In this document: one piece after another, positions 1 through 6,392 of the stretch
Layout of the letters: every line of letters begins with the position of its first letter
How positions within the stretch are numbered: the stretch's first letter is position 1
NCBI GenBank assembly: GCA_001507935.1
Contig: LGET01000042.1
Span: forward strand, 1-10,125
Direction of reading: 5' to 3'
DNA: 10,125 nucleotides
DNA from: Thermococcales archaeon 44_46
GTDB lineage: Archaea > Methanobacteriota_B > Thermococci > Thermococcales > Thermococcaceae
Made by a program: the position numbers and the translations under genes
Notes under the pieces: model-generated
What the model was told of the DNA's origin: nothing
Databases searched by the model: none
Seen by the model: the letters and a program-made list of their open reading frames with translations, nothing else

Positions 1-88
1 CCATCAAAAAATATGACTCAAAACCATTTAAGCTTTACGGAACCAAAAATATTCAAATGTTCCGGTAGTTATCGTTTAAAGAACAGCC
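1..88 (-). mobile_element. Probable end of an insertion sequence interrupting the malic enzyme gene (partial)
   Basis: Reading the minus strand, the malic enzyme frame is normal up to His-His-Val-Gly (about 98-87), then turns into a few unrelated codons and a stop, and the base composition becomes markedly AT-rich. The minus strand starts here with GGGCTGTTCTTTAAACG (89-73), which resembles in pattern the tips of IS6/IS26-family elements (GG, then CTGTT, then AAA). Related IS6-type elements are known in Pyrococcus furiosus. A TATA-like box follows inside the element, pointing out of the window toward a possible transposase start. Neither the transposase, the second inverted repeat nor the target duplication is visible, so the family assignment is inference; a non-IS rearrangement is possible. 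Confidence 0.5.
26..38 (-). promoter_or_regulatory. TATA/BRE-like promoter directed out of the left edge
   Basis: The minus strand reads GTAAAGCTTAAAT here, a plausible archaeal BRE plus TATA box. A start about 25 nt downstream falls near position 4, where an ATG (4-2, minus) opens toward the left edge. This would be a leaderless transcript, probably for the transposase of the putative insertion element. The coding region itself is outside the window. Confidence 0.4.
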
Positions 89-791
89 CTACGTGGTGCA
101 GAAGCTTCGCTATGGCAATTCCTGCAGCGCCCGCGCCGCTTATGGCGACCTTTATATCACCAAAGTCCTTTCCAACAAGCTTGAGAGCGTTCATTAAACC
201 TGCAAGGGTCACAACGGCCGTGCCGTGCTGGTCATCATGAAAGACCGGGATGTCGAGATCTTTCTTAAGCCTTTCCTCGATTTCAAAGCACCTTGGAGCG
301 GAGATGTCCTCTAAGTTTATGCCCCCAAAGCCCTTTGAAATCAGCTTAATTGTGTTTACAATCTCATCCACGTCATTGCTGTCCACCAGTATTGGGAACG
401 CATCCACACCAGCCAGGGCTTTGAAGAGAACGCATTTGCCTTCCATCACGGGCATGCCTGCTAAAACTCCAATGTTGCCCAAACCAAGTATCGCAGAGCC
501 ATCTGTAACCACAGCCACAGTGTTTGGTATAGAGGTGTAGTCTTCGTAGCTTTCTCCATTTGCTATAGCCTTACAGGGCTCAGCAACGCCCGGAGTGTAT
601 GCAAGGCTTAGATCATAGAAATCCTCAACTTTGACCTTCGGAATAACCTCTATTTTTCCATTTCCCGGAAAGTTGTTTCGATGGTACTCAAGGGCGTCCT
701 TCCCAAGCTTTTTTCTTTGCTCTTCGCTAATCCTCATGAATTCATCCCCTATCTTCTGGAGGGCTATTTCAATTAAACTCTTTCCATGCAT
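69..791 (-). pseudogene. Malic enzyme (malate oxidoreductase, decarboxylating), truncated at the C-terminus
   Basis: Malic enzyme oxidatively decarboxylates malate to pyruvate with NAD(P)+ and a divalent metal, linking C4 acids to pyruvate in the cytosol. Visible motifs are YTPGVAEPC (about residues 65-73), the catalytic-lysine region GKCVLFKALAG (118-128), the metal-binding NLEDISAPR (159-167) and FHDDQHGT (184-191), and the Rossmann motif GAGAAG (219-224). The frame ends at 240 residues, whereas archaeal family members have about 430, so most of the NAD domain and the C-terminus are missing. The break follows LLHHVG and coincides with a probable insertion-element end; the last five residues and stop come from that DNA. 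The ATG at 791 lies close behind a TATA box, giving a very short leader; Met19 is an alternative start. Family identity is secure. The product is probably non-functional, unless the remainder lies intact beyond the insertion and is restored by precise excision. Confidence 0.88.
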
Positions 792-815
792 TTGTTTGAC
801 ACTTTTATGTTCAAA

Positions 816-827
816 ATATTTAAATAT
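816..827. promoter_or_regulatory. Palindromic TATA element between malic enzyme and permease
   Basis: The perfect 12-bp palindrome ATATTTAAATAT sits in the divergent gap. Read leftward it is about 30 nt from the malic enzyme ATG, giving an almost leaderless mRNA. Read rightward, a start about 25 nt downstream leaves a leader of roughly 20-25 nt before the permease ATG, with room for its ribosome binding site. It may therefore serve both genes. Separate overlapping boxes cannot be excluded. Confidence 0.5.
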
Positions 828-870
828 GCTGGTTGTTTTATCATGTTCGTATCAATTAGAGGTGGGAGAA

Positions 871-2208
871 ATGAGGGCTCTTGAGAGATATTTCGAGTTT
901 GAGAAGTACAGAACGGATATGAGAACCGAAATTTTAGCAGGAATAACCACTTTCATGACAATGGCTTACATTCTCTTCGTAAACCCCGCAATCTTAAGCG
1001 ATGCAATGGGAAAAGAGGCCTTTAACTCACTTGTGGCGGTAACGGCACTTGCAGCAGGAATTTCCACAATAATAATGGGTGTCTATGCAAAAAAGCCCTT
1101 TGCTTTAGCTCCGGGAATGGGGCTGAACGCTTACTTTGCCTACAGCGTTGTGCTTGGAATGGGTTACGACTGGAGAGTGGCACTTGCAGCCGTTTTTGTT
1201 GAGGGAATAATCTTCATACTTCTCACTGTCACCAAAGTTAGGAGTGCAATAATCCATGCAATCCCTCTAAGCCAGAAATACGCTATAGGAGCTGGAATAG
1301 GGCTGTTCCTTACATTTATAGGGCTCAACGATGTCGGCCTTCTCACTGCTGTTGCTGGCGAAGATGGTGTGCTTAAGTTCACCGGCCTCAACGCCTCAGC
1401 ACTCGGGACAAAAGCAGGTGTTTTATTCCTCTTTGGACTGTTCTTAGCTGCAGTTCTCATAAGCCTCCGTGTAAAAGGAGCCCTGTTAATCTCAATCCTC
1501 ACCACAAGCATTTTAGGGTGGATAAGCGGAGCAGCACCCTGGCCGGAACATCTCTTTTCAACTCCAGACATAAGCTACACCTTCCTAAAACTTGACCTTC
1601 AAGGCCTCCTTAACGTAGGGGCAATTGGTGTGGTGTTTGCATTCTTCATGGTAGACTTCTTCGACACCCTTGGAACAGTAACAGGGTTGAGTGCTAAGGC
1701 AGGCTTCCTGACAAGAGAAGGCAAAGTGCCAGATGCTGAGAAAGTCCTTTTGACGGATGCAATAGGCACAACACTTGGAGCACTCCTTGGAACTTCAACA
1801 GTAACAACGTACATAGAAAGCGCCGCTGGAATTGAAGAGGGCGGAAGAACAGGGATGACAGCCCTGGTGACAGGTCTGCTCTTCCTTGCCATAGGATTGT
1901 TCATAGCACCCATTGCGCAAGCAATTCCTGCTTTTGCTACCGCACCGGCTCTCGTTATAGTTGGTTACTACATGCTGAGCGCAATAAGAGGAGTTGACTT
2001 CGACGACGCAACCGAAGCTATCCCGGCGTTTCTAGTGCTTATCACAATACCCTACACATATTCAATAGCAGACGGAATAGGAATGGGCTTCATAAGCTAC
2101 ACGATAATAAAGCTGTTCAGCGGAAGAGGAAAAGAGATACACCCACTGATGTACGTATTGGCATTAATCTTCATGAGCTACTTTGCCTACTTAGGAGGAC
2201 TCTTTTGA
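871..2208 (+). CDS. NCS2-family purine (adenine/hypoxanthine/guanine) permease, AzgA-like
   Basis: This 445-residue polytopic membrane protein belongs to the AzgA branch of the NCS2 nucleobase transporters, which import purine bases with cations. The N-terminus has the branch hallmark TFMTMAYILFVNPAIL (about residues 30-45), followed by GMGLNAYFAYSV, the motif VDFFDTLGTVTGL (about 264-276) in the transport core, and TSTVTTYIESAAGIEEGG (about 309-326). Hydrophobic segments run throughout and the length matches the family. The open frame extends upstream to 631, but ATG 871 is preferred: it follows GGTGGGAG (861-868), begins the conserved N-terminus, and upstream codons overlap the divergent promoter and antisense malic enzyme gene. 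The 3' end overlaps the convergent regulator gene by 22 bp. Exact purine specificity cannot be read from sequence; uptake for salvage is likely. Confidence 0.92.
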   Translation: MRALERYFEFEKYRTDMRTEILAGITTFMTMAYILFVNPAILSDAMGKEAFNSLVAVTALAAGISTIIMGVYAKKPFALAPGMGLNAYFAYSVVLGMGYDWRVALAAVFVEGIIFILLTVTKVRSAIIHAIPLSQKYAIGAGIGLFLTFIGLNDVGLLTAVAGEDGVLKFTGLNASALGTKAGVLFLFGLFLAAVLISLRVKGALLISILTTSILGWISGAAPWPEHLFSTPDISYTFLKLDLQGLLNVGAIGVVFAFFMVDFFDTLGTVTGLSAKAGFLTREGKVPDAEKVLLTDAIGTTLGALLGTSTVTTYIESAAGIEEGGRTGMTALVTGLLFLAIGLFIAPIAQAIPAFATAPALVIVGYYMLSAIRGVDFDDATEAIPAFLVLITIPYTYSIADGIGMGFISYTIIKLFSGRGKEIHPLMYVLALIFMSYFAYLGGLF

Positions 2209-2642
2209 GTTTCCGCTTCTTCTTTTTCCATGTGTTCTTTAAGAAATTGCTTGAGGACATAGGGGCAATGCTCCTGGATATACTGTGCGAACTCTTTCAT
2301 CCTCTCAGCGGTAATTTCATGAACGTAATGCTCAAACTGGCACGCATCTTCCTCCGCTATTTCTGGAGGAATTCCAAGTATCTCGGTGAAAAACTTCATC
2401 AGGAGAACGTGCTTTTGGTAGGTCTCTTTAGCTATTTCAAGCCCTTTTTCGGTTAAAATAATCCTATCGTACTTTTCATAATTTATCAAACCTTTTTCAT
2501 TTAGCTTTTTCAGTGCATCAACTACACTCGGTGGCCTAACGTTCAGCTTTTTCGAAATATCCTTCACCCTGATTACACCCTTATTCTTTTGAAGTATGTA
2601 CATAGTCTCAAGGTACTCTTCCTCTCTCTTTGTTATTTCCAC
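2187..2642 (-). CDS. DtxR/MntR-family metal-dependent transcriptional regulator
   Basis: This protein of about 151 residues has an N-terminal winged helix (roughly residues 5-65, with DISKKLNVRPPSVVDALKKL as helix-turn-helix) and the metal-binding dimerisation helices (about 72-122). The signature EDACQFEH aligns with DtxR Cys102, Glu105 and His106 (here Cys101, Glu104, His105), and KHVLL supplies the histidine equivalent to DtxR His79. There is no SH3-like third domain; the tail is a short charged stretch. Cysteine at the key site suggests an iron-type rather than MntR-type sensor, but Glu replaces DtxR Met10, so the metal remains open. The frame can start at GTG 2651, but GTG 2642 is preferred because GGTGAGG lies just upstream with correct spacing. 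A DtxR-box-like palindrome in its promoter implies autoregulation. Its 3' end overlaps the permease gene on the opposite strand. Confidence 0.87.
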   Translation of the reverse strand: MEITKREEEYLETMYILQKNKGVIRVKDISKKLNVRPPSVVDALKKLNEKGLINYEKYDRIILTEKGLEIAKETYQKHVLLMKFFTEILGIPPEIAEEDACQFEHYVHEITAERMKEFAQYIQEHCPYVLKQFLKEHMEKEEAETQKSPPK

Positions 2643-2651
2643 AAACCTCAC

Positions 2652-2670
2652 CTGAATTAGTTTAACCTAA
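2652..2670 (-). promoter_or_regulatory. DtxR-box-like operator upstream of the regulator gene
   Basis: The minus strand reads TTAGGTTAAACTAATTCAG. Its first eight bases match one half of the bacterial DtxR/IdeR consensus (TTAGGTTAGGCTAACCTAA), and 13 of 19 positions agree overall. The core TTAGGTTAAACTAA is itself a near-perfect inverted repeat with one mismatched pair. It lies between the TATA box and the start codon, overlapping the likely transcription start, where a repressor would block initiation. Autoregulation by an archaeal DtxR homologue is known (MDR1 of Archaeoglobus fulgidus). Function here is inferred. Confidence 0.5.
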
Positions 2671-2680
2671 ATAATTTAAG
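2671..2680 (-). promoter_or_regulatory. TATA box of the DtxR-family regulator gene
   Basis: The minus strand reads CTTAAATTAT, centred about 34 nt before GTG 2642, predicting a start near 2650 and a short leader holding GGTGAGG. The box adjoins the operator-like palindrome. Confidence 0.5.
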
Positions 2681-2714
2681 TGCTTTTTGGTTATCCAAGA
2701 ATGAGAAGAAGAAA

Positions 2715-3296
2715 TCATCTGGCAAGTTCGATTCCCCTTTCAAATGCTTTAATGTTGATATCCCAGAGCTTTGGCTTTAGTGTTTCCTGAATCCCCTCTA
2801 TAATGCTCTCTTTCTTTAGTGGAATCAAGCCCTTACCATAAGCGAACCCAAGCATCAGCACTCCCAGAGTGCGTGGGTTTATCTTATCTGCCTCTTTCTG
2901 GAAGTTCTCCATTTCAACGGCACATATCTTTGAAAGGGCGTTGCGTATTTCCTCAAGACTCGGATACTTCTCTTTTCCAACCAATGTTGTGGCCGTATGA
3001 ACGGGATAAGCGTTTACTATTGCATGGCTCTTATGGTTTAGGAACCTTGCATTCCTCAAGGCCTCAGCCGGTTCGAGGGCAAGCATCAAATCCGCTTCCC
3101 CTTCTTCGATGAGGGGAGAATAAACTTCCTCTCCAAATCGGAGATAGCTGAGCACACTGCCATAGCGCTGACTCATACCAAGGGTTTCGCCTATTCTAAC
3201 ATTGTACCCCTCTTTCATCGCAGCGTTTCCGATAATTCTTGACAGAGTAAGCCCACCCTGGCCCCCAACTCCCGCGATTATAAGATTGAACTCCAC
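2715..3296 (-). CDS. iorB: Indolepyruvate:ferredoxin oxidoreductase, beta subunit
   Basis: IorB is the small subunit of the oxygen-sensitive enzyme that converts aryl pyruvates, made by transamination of aromatic amino acids, to aryl acetyl-CoA with reduction of ferredoxin. This is a step in peptide fermentation by Thermococcales. The 193-residue protein shows the family start MEFNLIIAGVGGQGG (glycine-rich loop at 9-15), TLSRIIGNAA, and the highly typical GETLGMSQRYGSVLSYLRFGEE and GEADLMLALEPAEALRN. Length is normal. The frame allows a TTG at 3308, but GTG 3296 gives the family N-terminus and follows GGTGGTGATT. It is divergent from the methyltransferase gene and about 70 bp ahead of the regulator gene, whose own promoter lies in the gap. 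IorB acts with the iron-sulfur/TPP subunit IorA, which is usually encoded next to it; no iorA occurs in this window. Confidence 0.9.
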   Translation of the reverse strand: MEFNLIIAGVGGQGGLTLSRIIGNAAMKEGYNVRIGETLGMSQRYGSVLSYLRFGEEVYSPLIEEGEADLMLALEPAEALRNARFLNHKSHAIVNAYPVHTATTLVGKEKYPSLEEIRNALSKICAVEMENFQKEADKINPRTLGVLMLGFAYGKGLIPLKKESIIEGIQETLKPKLWDINIKAFERGIELAR

Positions 3297-3326
3297 AATC
3301 ACCACCAATAAAACTAAGGGCAGAAA

Positions 3327-3337
3327 GGTTAAAAATC
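3327..3337 (-). promoter_or_regulatory. TATA box of iorB
   Basis: The minus strand reads GATTTTTAACC, placing transcription start near 3307, about 11 nt before GTG 3296. The leader contains the GGTGGTGA ribosome binding site. Confidence 0.45.
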
Positions 3338-3345
3338 TGGCGGAA

Positions 3346-3354
3346 GGTTTATTT
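3346..3354 (+). promoter_or_regulatory. TATA box of the methyltransferase gene
   Basis: GGTTTATTT preceded by the purine-rich GCGGAA (BRE-like) is centred 27 nt before ATG 3378, so the transcript is probably leaderless. No Shine-Dalgarno motif lies close before the ATG, in line with that. Confidence 0.5.
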
Positions 3355-3377
3355 GGTGACCAGTCTTAGTCTTTAAC

Positions 3378-4062
3378 ATGGGATTCAAAGAGTACTATCG
3401 CAAATTTAAGGCATATACCGACATAGACTCCAAAGAATATCAAAGGAGACTAGAAGAACTTGAACCTCACTTGCTCAGGTTTCTAAAGGAAAAAGGGAAA
3501 GTTTTAGACTTAGCATGTGGCGTAGGGGGATTTTCCTTCCTTCTTGAAGAGTACGGCTTTGAGGTTGTGGGAATTGATATAGACGATGAGATGATTAAAA
3601 AAGCAAGAGAATACGCAAAAGAAAAAAAATTCTAAGGTGGAATTTATTGTTGGGGACGCAAGAAAGCTGCCTTTTGAAGATGAAACGTTTGACTACATTC
3701 TCCTTCTTGGAAACACAATTTTGCATTTCTCACCCAGAGAACTCAGCGAAGTCTTTAAAGAAGTTAAGAGAGTCCTCAAAAAAGACGGACTGCTCTTGAT
3801 AAACTTTATAGACATGAGAGAGCTCCTCTCGAGAGTCCAAATGGGAACTGTTGTTGGAGAGGAGTACTGGATAAGTAGCGTCATGATTGACGACGAAGAA
3901 AAAAGCGCCGTAATAGAGTATAAGAGTGAGAAAAATTCATTTAGGATAAAGTTCACGATATGGGGAAAAACTGCCGTAGAGTTGCTTGCAAAACTTTACT
4001 TCACTCCCATAGAAAGCGTTAAGCTTGGTGAAATGTCATATCTAAATGTGTATAAAAAATAA
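3378..4062 (+). pseudogene. Class I SAM-dependent methyltransferase split by a frameshift
   Basis: Two adjacent frames together make one methyltransferase of about 228 residues. The first (3378-3635, 85 residues) carries SAM-binding motif I, LDLACGVGG (residues 43-51), and the acidic motif II, VVGIDIDDEM. The second, continuing in the +1 frame through about 3622-4062, carries VEFIVGDARKLPFED (motif III region), FDYILLLGNTILHF and the C-terminal WGKTAVELLAKLYF. The break lies in A8 at 3622-3629, ahead of a TAA at 3633; seven As would restore GAA AAA AAT TCT AAG GTG and the full protein. The sequence closely resembles, from memory, P. horikoshii PH0226, a structurally solved methyltransferase of unknown substrate. 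A sequencing error, a true pseudogene or slippage are all possible. GTG 3637 alone would give a fragment lacking the SAM site. Confidence 0.85.
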
Positions 4063-4067
4063 AAAAA
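4051..4067 (-). terminator. Oligo-T terminator after lysS
   Basis: Immediately after the lysS TGA the minus strand reads TTTTTTT, A, TTTTTT, ATA. Oligo-T tracts of this type act as intrinsic terminators in Archaea. It lies across the end of the convergent methyltransferase gene. Confidence 0.6.
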
Positions 4068-5648
4068 TCAACCTTCAAGCCTAAGCCTCTTTATCACGAA
4101 TTCCTTATCAAGTGAAGCAAGGAACGGAGCAAGTCTTGGCCCCCTGTCTTTTCCTATGAAGAGGTTGTAGAGAACTTTGAAGTACTTCTTGCTTGGGATG
4201 CTCCTCTTCTTGGCGGCGTCAAAGATAATCGAATTAAACTCATCGACGGTGAATTTTTCTCTTTCCTCAAGCCAATCTGCAACTTCTCTGAGAGCATCTT
4301 TTATTTCTTCGCTTATCTCAATTTGTGGGAGTTCTTCCTGGAGCTCAAATTTAACATCCTCCGGAGCATATTTTTCGACCCAGTTTTTGGCAAGATATAT
4401 CCTGAGGCGAATTCTGTTAAGGTCTTCCTCGTCAAGCTGTGCCGGAACGTGACCCTGTTCTTTTAGTATTTCAATTATTTTCTCTTCAGTTAGGTGGGGC
4501 ATCTGGACGAGCACCACGAGAAATCTAAACGGGGCCTGAGCAACCAGACGGCTCGGCAGGGAAGGCATTGAAAGCTCGTATGTCCTCTTGAGTTCTTCAG
4601 CTTCCTCGGGATTTTTGGCCTCCTCCAAGCCAAAGTACAGCCTCTCAACACTATCAAACTCGTCGTAAAGATTCAGCAAGCCCAACCCCAAATCAATCTT
4701 GATTTCCTTGTTTGGCCTGTGCCTTGCGTAGATGAACCTTATAACACCCGGCTCAAGAACTTCATAGAGATCGCTTAGTAGGATAACGTTGCCCTTGCTA
4801 CCGCTCATTTTGCCCTTTTGGCCCTTTATGCCAACGAATTCATACATGAGCGTCATTGGTGCATTCCAGCCAAAGATTTTCTCAACTATCTCCTTTCCGG
4901 TATCGTATGAACTTCCCGCTGCGAGGTGGTCTTTTCCAGCAGGTTCAAAATCTACTTTGAAATGCGCCCATCTCATTGGCCAATCAACACGCCAGCGGAG
5001 CTTGACGTTGCCCTCCCTTATGTCGGTCTCGCCCTCGGCGCCACAGTGAGAACACCTATAGGCGACCTTCCACTCACCATCCCATTTAACAAACTCCGCT
5101 TCTTTTCTGCACTTTGGACAGTAAATCTGTATCGGTTGCCAGTCCTTCGGCAGATGGGGCTGCTTCGCCATATCCCTAAACTTGTTCAAGATTTCCATTA
5201 TTTCACTTCTCTTTTCCAAGGCAAGTCTAATTTCGTTTGCGTATTCCCCGCTCTTGTAGAGCCTGCTTGCCCTTAGAAAATCAACCTCAATCCCAAGCTT
5301 TTCAACTTCTTCTTCAAAGATGCTCATAAAATGATCCGCATAGCTGTCATGACATCCCCACGGGTCTGGAACTTCGCTCACAGGCATGGTTAGGTATTCG
5401 CTCCACTCCTTGGGGACATTTTTTGGTACCTTTCTAAAGCGATCGTAATCATCCCACATGTGAATGTGCCTGACCTTCTTCCCTTTGTCCCTCAGTGCAT
5501 GTCCTACAATATAAGCCGTAAAAAGCTCTCTAAAGTTCCCTATGTGAACGTAACCACTGGGAGTTATTCCGCTTTCTACCACATACTCCTCTTTGTCTCC
5601 TCTCTCTTTGATGATCTTTTCAGCCATATAGTCTGCCCAATGCACCAT
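4068..5648 (-). CDS. lysS: Lysyl-tRNA synthetase, class I
   Basis: The enzyme attaches lysine to tRNA(Lys) in the cytosol using ATP. This is the archaeal class I form with a Rossmann catalytic domain, unrelated to the bacterial/eukaryotic class II enzyme. The 526-residue protein shows the HIGH-type signature HIGN (residues 35-38), KMSGSKGN (280-287), and a zinc-ribbon-like pair CPKC (177-180) and CSHC (199-202) within the insertion, followed by a helical anticodon-binding C-terminal domain. Its length matches Pyrococcus LysRS1. The frame could extend to 5708, but ATG 5648 is preferred: it starts the conserved [12 protein letters not shown], follows GGTGAGG with correct spacing, and the extension overlaps the promoter. 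It is convergent with the methyltransferase gene (5-bp gap) and divergent from the kinase-family gene. Confidence 0.97.
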   Translation of the reverse strand: MVHWADYMAEKIIKERGDKEEYVVESGITPSGYVHIGNFRELFTAYIVGHALRDKGKKVRHIHMWDDYDRFRKVPKNVPKEWSEYLTMPVSEVPDPWGCHDSYADHFMSIFEEEVEKLGIEVDFLRASRLYKSGEYANEIRLALEKRSEIMEILNKFRDMAKQPHLPKDWQPIQIYCPKCRKEAEFVKWDGEWKVAYRCSHCGAEGETDIREGNVKLRWRVDWPMRWAHFKVDFEPAGKDHLAAGSSYDTGKEIVEKIFGWNAPMTLMYEFVGIKGQKGKMSGSKGNVILLSDLYEVLEPGVIRFIYARHRPNKEIKIDLGLGLLNLYDEFDSVERLYFGLEEAKNPEEAEELKRTYELSMPSLPSRLVAQAPFRFLVVLVQMPHLTEEKIIEILKEQGHVPAQLDEEDLNRIRLRIYLAKNWVEKYAPEDVKFELQEELPQIEISEEIKDALREVADWLEEREKFTVDEFNSIIFDAAKKRSIPSKKYFKVLYNLFIGKDRGPRLAPFLASLDKEFVIKRLRLEG

Positions 5649-5680
5649 TCTCCTCACCTGCGGGTAAGTATGAGAGACAC

Positions 5681-5690
5681 TTTTTAAGCT
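5681..5690 (-). promoter_or_regulatory. TATA box of lysS
   Basis: The minus strand reads AAAGCTTAAAAAGTG across this site. Initiation about 25 nt downstream, near 5660, leaves a leader of about 12 nt that contains GGTGAGG. Confidence 0.5.
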
Positions 5691-5733
5691 TTGGCCAGTG
5701 GAATTCAAAAATTACAAAAGAAATTTGGCAAAA

Positions 5734-5742
5734 AGTATATTA
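5734..5742 (+). promoter_or_regulatory. TATA box of the polyprenol kinase-like gene
   Basis: AGTATATTA preceded by GCAAAA (BRE-like) predicts initiation near 5763, about 15 nt before ATG 5778, with GGTGAA (5769-5774) as ribosome binding site. Confidence 0.5.
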
Positions 5743-5777
5743 GTTTCCTCACCATTTAATTTTCTTTGGTGAAATCA

Positions 5778-6392
5778 ATGTTTCCTGAATGGTTGCTCTA
5801 TGCAGGCATTGCAGCAAGCATTATTATCCTCGCGATAAGACTCACAAAAAAGCTTGGAGGGGAATATGCTTGGATCAATAGAAAGATAATCCACTTCAGC
5901 ATTACGCCTGCGGCAGTACTCTACTATTTTGAAAAAATTCCAAAAGAGGTCTTTGCCCCTGCAGCTTTTGCCTTTGCAGTGGTTCAGTTAATATTTCATC
6001 TAAAGAAGGAAAAGCTTTCTTGGTATCAGCTGGATAAGAACTACGGAGAGGTGTTCTTTGCCTTGTCCGCTTCTTTTGTGGTTGCTTTTCTTCCAAGAGA
6101 GTACGCAACAGCGGTGTTGCTTGTTATGGCTATAAGTGATGGTATTACCGGTATTCTGAGATTTTATTATTTCAAAAGAAACGGGCACAATGTGAAACTC
6201 AAAAAACACTGGAGCGGCAGCTTGGGATACTTCATAACAGCTCTTTTAATAGCGTTTGCAGTTCTTCCGGAAAGCTCATTCACAACAAAACTAATATGGA
6301 GCGGAATACTAACATTAGCAGAGTATCAAAGGTTTCTAGACGATAATCTAGCCGTCCCCCTCGTGGCCACTTTTCTCTATCCGCTAGTTTAA
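5778..6392 (+). CDS. Dolichol/phytol (polyprenol) kinase-family integral membrane protein
   Basis: This 204-residue membrane protein has about six hydrophobic segments and the pattern of the CTP-dependent lipid kinase family that includes dolichol kinase Sec59, yeast diacylglycerol kinase Dgk1 and phytol kinase VTE5. Landmarks are NRKIIHF (34-40), YGEVFFALSASF (89-100), the acidic SDGITGILRFYYFKRNGH (120-137), KKHWSGSLGYF (142-152, the nucleotide-site region) and LDDNLAVPLV near the C-terminus (187-196). Such enzymes phosphorylate an isoprenoid or lipid alcohol at the membrane. A dolichol-type lipid for glycosylation or recycling of a geranylgeranyl alcohol are both plausible; substrate and nucleotide donor are not determined by the sequence. 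An upstream TTG (5766) is open, but ATG 5778 follows GGTGAA with good spacing. The TAA directly abuts the stop codon of the convergent DUF366 gene. Confidence 0.72.
   Translation: MFPEWLLYAGIAASIIILAIRLTKKLGGEYAWINRKIIHFSITPAAVLYYFEKIPKEVFAPAAFAFAVVQLIFHLKKEKLSWYQLDKNYGEVFFALSASFVVAFLPREYATAVLLVMAISDGITGILRFYYFKRNGHNVKLKKHWSGSLGYFITALLIAFAVLPESSFTTKLIWSGILTLAEYQRFLDDNLAVPLVATFLYPLV

Noticed and set aside
13..240. Plus-strand open frame at the left edge
   Set aside because: It spans the malic enzyme/insertion junction on the opposite strand and shows no recognisable protein features.
631..870. N-terminal extension of the permease frame
   Set aside because: It overlaps the antisense malic enzyme gene and the divergent promoter; the conserved N-terminus and ribosome binding site fit ATG 871.
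5649..5708. Twenty-codon N-terminal extension of LysRS
   Set aside because: It runs through the TATA box and ribosome binding site of lysS, and family members begin at MVHWADYM.
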